A stretch of 64,000 nt of DNA from Diorhabda sublineata (lineage: Eukaryota > Arthropoda > Insecta > Coleoptera > Chrysomelidae). How positions within the stretch are numbered: the stretch's first letter is position 1; every line of letters starts with the position of its first letter. The DNA is taken from assembly GCF_026230105.1 (NCBI RefSeq), contig NC_079482.1, positions 14,632,001 through 14,696,000 of the forward strand, read 5' to 3'. Below are positions 23,693 to 34,785 of this stretch, in pieces. Below the pieces are notes generated by a model. That model saw only the letters and a program-made list of their open reading frames with translations. It searched no databases and was not told the DNA's origin. The position numbers and the translations under genes were made by a program.

Positions 23693-24660
23693 CTGATTAT
23701 CAGAAGGCACGCTGTTTTCATATTTGTTAATAGGTAAAGGGCTAATCTCCCCAATGCAGGTTCTAAAGGTGGCAACACACAACAGCTTTCCCATCGGAAT
23801 CTTGATAAACCTTCACCATTCTCCTTCCTTCATGGGTTTTCCACCTTTTGCGTTGCTGCAATTCATTTATAAACTCTTTGATGAATGTCAAGTCTATTTT
23901 TGAGTCTGTTATCAAAATGTGATTCTGGTAACAACGTTAAACTTTTTTTAATTAGGAAGTGAGCCGGAGTGAGAGTTTTAAAGTCTGATGGGTGATTATT
24001 TAAAGGAAAAAGTGGCATGGAATTTAGTACTGTTGTATTTTGAATGGAGTGCTCACTCTTTGAATATCTATTTTGCATGTTGTTTCCCATGAGCCGCCAA
24101 AATGTGGACTGAAAGGAGGTATGAATCGCTAATCCAATTTTTCCTTGGAAAAATAATTCACCAACTGAGATTTGTTTTTGCGTAAAAATTGACCTAAGCT
24201 CTGTTGCCCTTTGTTTAGAATTAGTGCCATATTCGGTCAAAATAATTATGAGTTGGAAACAAATGTACGAAGAGTATATTAGAATAAATTCCTAATCAAG
24301 GCAAAATTTACATCATTCTCATTTTTACCAAAATTTTGTGAGAAACATTAAAATGATTGATATTCTATACTGTGTCTACGCTTAGATCTTAATATGGGAT
24401 GATATTCTTTGCAAACTGCGATGTTTCTCATTAACGAGCACTTGCTGGTACATTTTGCTGACGTCAACCGTAATTATATACTCGTATTTGAAACATTTCA
24501 ACCTCAACATTATTGAAATCAAATCATCTCAGGGAGTGTTATTGACATTGATTGCATCTACGACAATGACCAAATTTGCAGCTTTCTATTGGATGAACTC
24601 CTCTTAGACAATTTTTACAAATCTCACTTCAAACCTTAAATTGTTATCTTTGATTGACAC
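23693..24660 (-). mobile_element. internally deleted BEL/Pao retroelement (gag zinc knuckle plus integrase)
   Basis: Minus strand, 5' to 3': around 24640-24540 a gag zinc-knuckle segment reads NCLRGVHPIESCKFGHCRRC then NQCQ and HSLR (BEL form: CxNCLRxGHxxxxCKxxxCRxCxxxHxxLLH). From 24240 to 23863 follows an integrase piece nearly identical to that at 15673-16050 (TEYGTN, FQSTFWRLMGNN, LTPAHFLI). The protease and RT/RNase H that should lie between them are missing, which implies an internal deletion. It joins the outer end of the right inverted-repeat arm at 23692. Non-functional. Confidence 0.72.
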
Positions 24661-27600
24661 CTAATTAAGGACAGTTGTAAATGAGGTGATTTTTTTGGAG
24701 TAAGTACATTTGAAATTTTCGGAAGAGACTACCCTTAACTTTGTTGATGCCTTGATAGATTTTCATGAATTAAAAAAAAGAATGTTTCTCTTAACGTTTT
24801 GACTTTTTGCTTTTCATCAAACACTCGTCTCGAAGGATCATGTAAAATTCCTATTATATCTTTATTGTATTTTGAATTAATAGTCACCACTTAGAAAAAC
24901 AGATTTTGATAATACTATAAGAGTATAATAACTTGAATATTGTTTTTGAAAACAATTACTGCCAGCTAAAAGTTTGTTTTTAACTTAGGCGATTGAAGCG
25001 CTACCGTACAGGCGAATCAGGGCTGTAAAAAGTATACAGTTGAAATCTAAGTAATGAGTGTTAGTGAGATTTGCTTCGGAAAAAAAATTTGCAGGAATAT
25101 TTTTTCACATCCAACACATGCAGCTTCCTTTTACGTTGTGGCTGAATGTTAGATTCCATTACAGATCGATTGGTCGAAGAGGAGCAATAGAATGGGTTCT
25201 ACAATGCCTCTAGTCTTCGTTCTTTGAGGGAATAGGACTCTGACGATGAGAAGAGGAAAATAACAGCAGCTTTTACCGAGCTTCAGAGAAAAGATGAAAT
25301 ATCGGAGAGATGTTAAAAAGTAGAATTTATCTCTGTATAGAAAATAGAGAACATTTGGAAAATTTTATGGAATTAGTTACTTCTTTGGTTTAGTTTCCAA
25401 ACATTAGATACATAAAAAGTCGTCATAATTTTCATTAACTGAGAAAAAAGATCGATTATCCACTATTTTTGTGGAGATATAAAAAATTATGGATCATTTC
25501 ATTTCAGTTTTCATGAATTTCAAACAACCAGTCTAAAAACTGTATCCCTTAAAAATAAGTATTTCGCACACGTAACTTTAGTATCGAAACTATATCAAAT
25601 ACCAATTGTAGGTATTACTAACAAATAGAATCTAACTTATTGTTGATTATTATTATCAATACCCTTATTGTAAATTATACATTATTCATTATTTTGATTA
25701 CTAAAGTTCCTCGGAGGCTAAGATATACAGAATCTGACATCAAGCTAGTAATTCATTTGTCTGTATTCTCAAAGTTGATATATCTGGAGTTGTGGAACAA
25801 TTATTCGAAAGTTGAGCAACTTCCTAAGCCGGCATAATTTCCAGTCCCGTTCATAGTAAATAGAGAAAATAGAAGCTCTCCACCACAGATATGTAGCAAA
25901 CTGAAAATATTTTATTGTGTCACTGTAGATATGAATTAAAATTCATGAAATATTCATAATTTCGTGAAAGTTTATTCTTGCTGAAATGCTTGAATGTGAA
26001 ACTTGGGATTACTTTCTCTATAAAGGTTTATTTATGAAAAGCTAAAGTAGCGAAATCAAAGCTCACCTCGGAGATCACTCAGAACTTGTTAATATCTGGA
26101 GTTTCAATAAATACATTATGAGAAAGTGGTAATTTAGATTACTGATTATGATAAAAAATCAATAACTATAATTTTTTTGATACTTTGGAATAAACTTGGT
26201 TTTTTGCTCTATAACAGTAACAGTAGGTCATCTGTATGACAAAACTTGGTTTATATGTATCTATTGAAAGAAATTTCTGAGTACCTCATCGAATCAATTC
26301 CACACTTATCAAGGACACATGACAATAAAATAATTTCATAACATCGTATCAAAATCTTTGGACTTTATTTGTTACCTACTGTATGCGATCATTCATATTA
26401 TTTAATATAGTACAATTGAATCATTTCATGAGACATAAACATTATTCTTGCCAGGATCAGCATGACAGCAGTAACAGAAACTTCGAACTTTATATTCCAT
26501 CCTATACAAATGATGAGTGGGTATTCAAAAATTTGTACAAAAACTCAATAATTAGCACTCATTTCTTTTATCAGGGTTATATGTATTGACAAGATGCTCG
26601 ACCTAAGAATCGAAGTGTACCATACAGGCTGCGTAAATAACCTGCTAAAGTAGTAAATACTTTTATTGAAGGTGGTATGCAATTAATAGAAATATTCATC
26701 TATGAAAACTATGATTCTGAGAGAGAAATGCGAATAAGATGAAATTTCGATATTCAGAAGAAAACCAAAATGAGTAAAAAAATATAGGTAATAGTAATAA
26801 GTGATAATTAGTATATGGTAGTCCATAACAAAAATTAAACCAGTGTGCAGCTTACCCGGAATTGAATATTATTATTAGAATAGAAGTTGTTTACAGAGTA
26901 GAAGGCACTTTCTAGTGAATATGTTCTCAAATTATTGCGAAATACAGGAAAAGATGATATCGATTTGATTTCAATTGGCAAGTGATTGTGCATTTTTTGC
27001 ATTGTTAAATATTGAGCCCTTAAATAATTCTGTTCGTGAAGTAGTTAGGTAAAGGTCGTGCTCCGCGTTCCTAAGTAGATAGCCGGAAACTTTAGATCTC
27101 TATCACCTTTTTGTGCGTTAATTACCCATTGACACGGTTTTTGTACTCAAATTTGACACTACATAATAAGCTATGTCTATGTTGAAATACCTAAAAGTAT
27201 AAAAACCGCAAGCCTCATTAATCTATAACGTTGATTATGAAACTTGATAGTGGGTAGCCATTTAAAGCGAATAAAGTATTGAAAAAGTTTCAGAAACCAT
27301 AGACAAATGGAACACAACCCGTCAGCTGATCGCATTTACCAACCGGCATAGAAGGTTAAAAAGGATCTTCTCATATAAATATGACCCGATCCGATTAACT
27401 CGAACATGAATGAGCGTGCCTGGATTAGTTTCCGAACATTCCGATCATGATCGTGATAGTCGGAAGACTTATTCTTCATTCTCCAGCCAAAACAACTATA
27501 GAGCCACCTTTTTGATTTTTGTCCTCAAACCATAAGCGCCCAGCGTCCTCTTCTGGGGACAGTGTTTTTAAGAGTTTTTTTCGACGACTTGGCGGTGATA

Positions 27601-28135
27601 CAACAAGCTGTCATTTATTACTTAGTGCTAAATGTAGAGTCTGCGCGCTGTTAGATTTTGGACTGACTGCAAAAAATTTCTTTTGTGAAGTAGGAATTTC
27701 TCATTTTGCTTTTGGAATGATAATAAATGAATGTAACGATGTAGTAACGATAATAAATGTATGTTCATCTGCATGACACAAATTTTGTCAAAAGTCTATT
27801 CAGATTTTTGCAAAATTCCTTCAAATCTTGGTGTCCCCTATCCAGGACACTGATCATAGAAGATTTTCCAATTTGATGTAATTTATACTCGGAAGATATC
27901 GAGATCGACATAATCTCTTCACGTCTCACTGATGAAGTGGTGGCGTTCTGGAAGTTCTTAATCGTGATATCGCTGGGCACATTGAATTAGATATGCCACA
28001 TCATTTTGACTCAAGAGACGATAAGTGCAAAGGAATGAAAAATAATTTTGTCTAACCGGAAAAAATTTCCTCCACATTATAGTCTTACTCCGCCAGAAAA
28101 TAAGTGGGAAGAAAAGTTGGGAAATATGAAAACGA
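24661..28135. other. AT-rich intergenic, no gene supported
   Basis: About 3.5 kb without a recognisable gene. Short open frames at about 25640-25837, 26383-26589 and 27519-27776 have no motifs, no signal peptide and no conserved splice context that I can see. Slightly GC-richer patches at about 25140-25260 and 27040-27130 may be element debris. Confidence 0.45.
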
Positions 28136-28242
28136 AACTTGATACCACATGAAATTCATAAGTTTATCTCTGCGATACTGATTATATTGTTAACACTTCC
28201 ACCACACCAACACTCACTATTACACTGTCTGACGCGCGTGGT
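28136..28242 (-). mobile_element. Penelope-like pseudo-LTR fragment
   Basis: The stretch 28190-28240 matches 44723-44770: the plus strand has CACCAACACT, then TTACACT and TCTGA in both. On the minus strand it begins ACGCGCGTCAGACAGTG, the 3' half of the hammerhead-like motif, and stops abruptly at mariner sequence near 28242. Confidence 0.5.
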
Positions 28243-28810
28243 AATATACGAAAACTTCTGGCAAACAAATGCTGTTAAAATTGGCTGTCCTACGTTGTTC
28301 CAATGGAACGAAGGGGACATGTCCAGTTATTTCAATAAAACAGGCGACCAGTTGCTTCGAAATGCTCCGTGCGCGAACAACTTTTGTATGATTTGGCTCA
28401 TCTTGAAAGTCTCATTCAGATTGTTGTTTACTTTTGGGTTCATTTGGATAGATCCATGATTCGGCGTTCGTCACAACACAATCTTATAGACGTCTTTTGA
28501 AACACCACGATTGAATTTTCTCAGCATTTCTTTGCATTTATCGATACCAGCGTTTTTTGAGAAAATGTCAAATTATGCGGTATCCAACACGAACAAATCT
28601 TCTTGATAGCCGTCAAATTCTCATGAAATTCAAATGTATGCGAGAGAAACTAATGCCCAAATATGCCTCAATCTCACGGAAAGTAGTATCAGTTTACGCA
28701 CAGCATAGATGTTTTCTGACATAACAGCTGATTTTGGACAACCGAACTTCATGCTGTAACGAAGTGAAATTATGATTGCATTCCGAAAACCAGCGGAACA
28801 TACTAGCTCT
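28243..28810 (-). pseudogene. mariner-like transposase fragment
   Basis: Minus-strand translation with frame changes reads FHENLTAIKKICSCWIPHNL, then AKKC, ESWIYPNEPKSKQQSE, then FQDEPNHTKVVRARSISKQ, LVACFIEITGHVPFVPLEQR, and ICLPEVF. This is the mariner order from the end of the second HTH (WIPHNLT) through the first catalytic block (GDESWIY..P..KQQS) to the middle of the catalytic domain. The second and third catalytic Asp blocks and both termini are missing. Dead element joined to a Penelope fragment on its left. Confidence 0.8.
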
Positions 28811-31589
28811 AAATGATGAAGTTTAATCCATGTCGAAAATCATCACTCGATCCAATTCTATTTTTTTATCTAGATGAATGCTTAAATTATTTGTAAACAA
28901 CTCAAATAGCATTCGTATGAGAACATGTTCTAAGTATGTTCACCATTAATTATGTCAAACTTTATGATAGATTTGCACACTAATCACGAATAAACTCAAC
29001 ATTTCTATTCATCACTCTCAAAATATAAAAATCTGTGAACTGTTGATGTTGAAAATCGAGAATGCCTTTAAGCAGCTGTTTGAGAGGAACTAACTAACCT
29101 TTTCTGTAATTTAACCATCCAGCAGACATTTCCTAGCTTGGGACAAATATTCCATACGGATTATGCAAACATAGTGCCAGTGAGTACATATTAATAGTCT
29201 TGAATGTGTTTGAATTGAAATCATAATTTTCGGGATTACAGCGCTCGATTGTGTGTGAAGGGATTTCCGCCGGCAATGCCGATGGGATGCCGACGTCTGG
29301 CCCTTGTTGGGCTTCCACCATAATTCGTGATTTGTGATGCTTTGCTGGTATTTCGTTGAAAATAAAATTGAATTTTCATATGAAATTCTCTCCCTCACGT
29401 TTTGTGGAATATATATGGAAATGCAAATTGAGCAGTGCTTTACAAACACGTGAAACCAAGTATGTCGATATGTTAATTGCTTGCATAGACATAATAAAAT
29501 TCTTTCAGTCCTTTTCGCACGTTTTACTTCAGTTGAATTTTACGAGTTTCATTTCAGAATGAGGGAGTATCGTGCCAATTGGAGGTTAAAGGAGTGGAAA
29601 TCTCCATATACGATAAAAAGTCCCAAAAGTTCCAAAGACAATATTCATATAAAAACAATGCCAAATCTAATAAATAAAAATCTTGATAATTATTAAATGC
29701 GATGTAGTAATAATTTACGTGGTTGCCGAAAACAATGCAGGTACAAAGTGCGACCTAGAAGTCTCTTAGCAGGTTTTACAAAATTAAAATATGGTTCATG
29801 AGTTTTTGTTATCAAAGACACCTAAAAACGTACGATAGCCGCTTGTTCAATAGAGTAGAAGTATTCTTGTATCCCCCAAGAAGACATATTGATTGAACTT
29901 CATAACAATTGACTCAAATACCATGTGTATATATATTGAAATGATTTACAAATAAATTTCATATAACCCTTGTATATATACACACTGGCGGGCAAAAAAT
30001 TCAGAAATTGCAAATCATTTTAGCGTCAATATTTGTAAGGATTAGTAGACGTTAAAGCAAATTTCCTCCGAGACTTGACAGCTGTCATTAGCTATCATTC
30101 GATGTATTAGAGTACGACTTTGATGAAAAATATGCCTTTGTGCTAATTGAAAATTCAAATTTCCCTTGTCTGCATTCCAACAGCTATAAAGACCTATCCC
30201 CTGGTGATAAGCATTACATTTGTATTGAATTGCTTGCATTTGCATGAGAACACGACATAGTTTTATTGTATACACCAAGTCATATAACCCCCAGAGGGAG
30301 CTTTTTATAAATCGCTGGAGAACTTTTATCACATTTTTTATGAAAGTGCAACGTAATAGAAAATTATTTAGTTCATCGTTTGAGTAGCTATTATCTGAAG
30401 CCTCACTAAAATTGGCCACAACCAACACTGGTACTCGCTAGCCGCTAATGTGATTGCACTGACTAAGTATAAATGCTTATTTCGAATATTTCGGATTCTT
30501 CATATAGATAAAATAGAAACTGATGGTTCCTTAAGTGCATTATTTCTCAATTTCCTTTGTGAACAACATTTGGTCTTCTTATGTGGGTATCTTATCCTCT
30601 CCATAAGCCAAAAGCTACTACATTCGACTTTCCAGGAGAGCGTAGTGAAATATTTATCATTGATTGATGTGTAAAATTTCTTCTTAGATATTTAATCTGG
30701 ATAGTATCATTCTAATTGTGTTTGAAAAAGTTTTGGTGTGTTGATTTTATTTTAGATGGACATCAAAGTAGACTTCTAAGTATTCAATATTTCGAGTGGA
30801 TGTTATATTAATGTCATTGATACTAAAATTGTCGAAATTTAAGAGCTTTCACTATTACATGTGGAAGGAATAGAGAATGTTTTTTTATAATTCACACTTG
30901 AAAGTTTATAATGGAATATTTTCGCAATTATTCGAAGGTTTGTTTCTGCTAATATTTGAGTTCCTCCTAAGTTTCAGCAACAAAAAATATAACTGTGCCG
31001 GCAAAAAATCTCTTATTTTCTCTATCTAGTTGTTCATATTATTGAAATTAAAATTTATGATTAATTCCAAAAATATATATATGAGACTGATACTCTATTA
31101 AAAACTTAATCAACATTCAACAGATGATTACAACAACACAAATGTTAACAATAAGTACACTTACGTAATAACATGTGTACAGTTATAAGGTCATTATAAT
31201 GAAAACAGATATATAGCATAAGTCAAATTCTAGTCTTGATTCAATTTGATTTATTGCGACAGCTTTATCTTTGGAAAATATTGCTTCCATAATTGTCAAC
31301 CATTTTATATACCCTGAGAAGTCTATCACGAAATTATAAAAAATCATTATTTTGAACCACTCATCTGTAATTTTTACGACGAGATATATATTTATGTTAC
31401 ATTTAGAAGTCAACATTGCTAGCGCAGTTTAGCTTTGTGCAGATTTATTACTTGTAAGAATTCATAACTCGTGAAATATATACAGAGTGTGTTTTATGTA
31501 TGGAACGCCTCAATTATCTCGGAAACACCTTGTACTATTTTTATGAATTTTTTTATACAAGGGTCTCATGATACGGCTGGTATTATGGT
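28811..31589. other. AT-rich intergenic with one GC-richer patch, no gene supported
   Basis: No host gene or complete element is recognised. A patch at about 29225-29325 is GC-rich relative to the neighbourhood and open on the minus strand (MVEAQQGPDVGIPSALPAEI); I do not recognise it. A 128-codon minus-strand open frame at 30042-30428 has no recognisable motifs. A CACTGGCGGGCAAAAAATTC-like motif near 29984 and a related GCCGGCAAAAAATC near 30997 resemble transposon ends. Confidence 0.4.
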
Positions 31590-33293
31590 TGTATTTACAT
31601 TGTTGTCATATTTTTCCTTTTACCGGAAAAATAATGAATTTTGTTACTTCAAGTAGATCACCCTGTATATTTTCCGCTTTTCGAAATCCTTATTATTTTT
31701 CATGTAATATTCCCAATACCTGAATGCCATAATTTTAGAGTTATAGCTACATTTGTATTATCTCCGCCGAAGTTCAAATAATGCTGACTGCTACAATAAC
31801 AAATTTGACGATTCAATAATTTATTATTGTTGTTTATTGTTTATTGAAAATCACAATGAAAAAGAACCAATTGACATTTTAATGATATTAGGAAATTAGG
31901 ATATTAGAAAAAACGTGTAATATTTTTAATAATTTATATCCTAACCAAAATCCCATAACAAGATCTACTGTCCGTGAATTAGTAAAAAAGTTTAACGAAA
32001 CTGGTTCAGTAGAAGATTTATCCAAATCAGGGCGCAGAAAAACTGCATCAATTGAAAACAAATCCTAAGATGTTTGTGACCTTTTAGAAGATTATATACA
32101 CTTGAGTACTAGACAAATATCCAGGGAACTGATATTTCGCAAACATCCATAATGAAAATTTTACGTGATGATAAATTCCATCCATACAAAGTAACGTTTT
32201 TTTGCAGACCTAATGATGGAAAATGTTACAATCCAAATGTTTAAGTAATGTTATGTTTTGCGATAAGGCTGCTTTTTGTATTAAAGGAAACGTTAATCTT
32301 AATAATTGTGGATACTGATCACGTAATAATCCTCGTTGGATGCGTGAATCCCACACCCAATATCTCAAAAAACTGATTGTATAGGCTGAAATAATAGGCG
32401 ACAAAATAGTTGGTCTCTTTTTCATTGAAGGCAACTTAAATCCCGGCGTATTAAGATTTATTGTGAAATAGTATTATAATTGAGTTTGCTCAAATATTTC
32501 CAAATCTAAGTAAATATTTTCAATTACATTTAAACAACACTTTAATATTAGGTATATTCAGACAAAAACAATATCCCAAACGACAATATTTGGCTACAAC
32601 AAGATGATGCCCCACCTCACTATGCGTGTGTGTTGAGGCAATACCTAAATAATGTGTTTCCCAGAAGATGGATTGGTTAATTTTCATCGAATAGCCCCCG
32701 CGATCACCTGACATGAATCTTTTAGACTATTTTCTGTGGATTCACTCAAAAAACATCGTTTATAAAACAAAATCTGTCAATATTCAGGAATTGAAAAATA
32801 GGCATTATCTCAGAGATAAAAAGAATTGAGTAGTCAGGGAACTCAGGGAAGTTGCAAAATGGACAGCAGAAGTTTTCTGCCTCATGATTTGGATAAATAT
32901 TTTAGTGCACCAGTTTCGTTAAACTTGCTACAAACTTACTGACACTATACCTTGTTACGAGATCTGTATTAGCACTTGAATTGATGGAGAATATTCAAAT
33001 TAAACTAGTTTATTCAATCGTAGCCATCTAAATGTACAATATTTATTGTAACTTTGGTGGAGATACAGTCAGCAGTCATCATTATTTCAACTTCGGCGGA
33101 GATAACACAAATATAGCTATAACTCGGAAATTATGGCATTTAAGTATAGAGAATATCAAATAAAAAATGATCAGTATTTCTTAAGAATGTCTAAAAACAT
33201 AATATATATATAGGGTGATCTATTTGAAATAACAAAGTTGAGTATTTTTCCGGAAAAAGCAAAGATCTGACAATAATGTAGCTATACAATGAC
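31590..33293 (+). mobile_element. Tc1/mariner-like element with long inverted repeats
   Basis: About 210 bp at 31590-31800 recur in reverse complement at about 33055-33293. Shared landmarks are TTTTTCC..CCGGAAAAA, TAGATCACCCTGTATA / TATAGGGTGATCTA, and TCTCCGCCGAAGTT / AACTTCGGCGGAGA. Between the repeats, 31890-33000 carries a decayed transposase. Unusually, a TATAGGGTG-like terminal motif lies inside the repeats (near 31670 and 33205), so one element's end may be embedded in another's. Confidence 0.7.
31890..33000 (+). pseudogene. IS630/Tc1-like (DDE_3) transposase pseudogene
   Basis: The plus-strand reading starts with an HTH region: NLYPNQNPITRSTVRELVKK, then FNETGSVEDLSKSGRRKT. A badly decayed centre follows, then the second and third catalytic blocks: NIWLQQDDAPPHYACVLRQY, LNNVFPRRWIG, then NSPRSPDMNLLDYFLWIHSK (family form: WFQQDGAPPHY..VR..L...FP.RWIGR......WPPRSPDLTPLDYFLWG..K). 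Many stops and frameshifts; inactive. It lies between the long inverted repeats. Confidence 0.82.
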
Positions 33294-34785
33294 CAAATTA
33301 CAGTTTTACATACTATTTTAGGGAGAGTAAAAAAAACGTAAATTTGGAAAAACTTTAGCTATATTGGGGCAGTGAATATTAGAAATATTTACGTGAACGA
33401 TAAATTAACATTCGATTTTCTTTTCTGATTATTCAGATGTCTAATGGATATGACATGAGGTATATGATGGAGTATATACATGGATCAGAAACAGAATATG
33501 ATTCAATTTTTATATCGAGTACCTGTAAGAATGAACTCGATTGCAGAAGCTATTGAGGTGTAACACTAAATGAAAATTGTTCGAACAAATTTCAATTCAG
33601 CACTAACTCACTAAGAGGTGATAACATTCGTAAAATGAGATTCTTTTGGCAGCAAAAAGATATTCTAGACAAAGCATAATGGATTGTGGAGTAAATATTC
33701 AAATTCTAACATGGATTATTTGTAGAAGAAATAAAAGAACGTGCTAAAAAGGGTTTAGTACAACACTATAAATTAGACGAAATGATCAAACTGATAGAAT
33801 AACGTGGTAAGAAATCTATATGAAAGAAAAATAATCACTACCAGGTACCGTGAAAAACAGTGCAGTTTTTTATAGGTGAGGTTCAGTATATAGAGATATG
33901 AAGTTGAAGAATTGACGAAGAAGACTAAAGAATTGATGTATATAAATACTAACATCATAAAGATCGGTTTGAGATTGTATAATTGAAAATCAGTAGCCTG
34001 CAGTGCCAGAATTTAATTTATACAGAATTCGGTGATGAAATGACGGCTAATCAGCAGAAAAGTTCTCATCTGTATACTAACTGTATACTAATTGAGTATT
34101 TTCTATTATTTGATGTTGTTGTTGTTGTTATTTCTGAGCTGGAGAATAGTATATTTTTTGATTAGCGAGTTTTTCATTAGTATATCAAAAGGTACAGGTT
34201 GATTTTCTGTACCCGTTATATTACAAGTAGTATGTCCTGTGGTTGTTGTTCTTATAATATTGTTTAGACTTTATATGGTACAGTTATTCCTTCTAATCAC
34301 TTCCATAAATTGTTTTCGTCATTATTATTTATTATTTATATTTGCGTCGATGTAACCGTCAATAATTGCGGTTGATTTCAACCCTCCTAGTTTTTTCACA
34401 GCTGTACTGTCATTAACTCTGCTCACACAAATAGTTTCTGATGATCGACGCAATGAATGACCTGTGCAAAGTTCAGGATCATTCATTGTTAGAAATATTT
34501 ATATAACTTTCAATTGAATGACATTACAAAATATTGTGAATAGTATTCAATTGACAAGAGTGATAGCTGTCAATACTATAGTAGTCCAAAAATGATCCGT
34601 AGAAGTTATAAATTGCGAACAATATTCTACGAGTACTTCGGTTAATAATGTGCTGTGAATCAAATCATCTTCCTTATTTTGTTCGATTTTCATTCCAAAA
34701 GCATCAACTATATGTTCACTATGCCGCTACTCACAATAAGTAACAGTTGTTTATATCCGATATAAAGAACTATTTGTTTTGTTTA
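33294..34785. other. AT-rich intergenic, nothing recognised
   Basis: No supported gene. Short (GTT)n stretch near 34115-34132. Confidence 0.45.

Noticed and set aside
30042..30428. 128-codon minus-strand open frame
   Set aside because: No recognisable domain, start context or neighbour support; likely chance or element debris.
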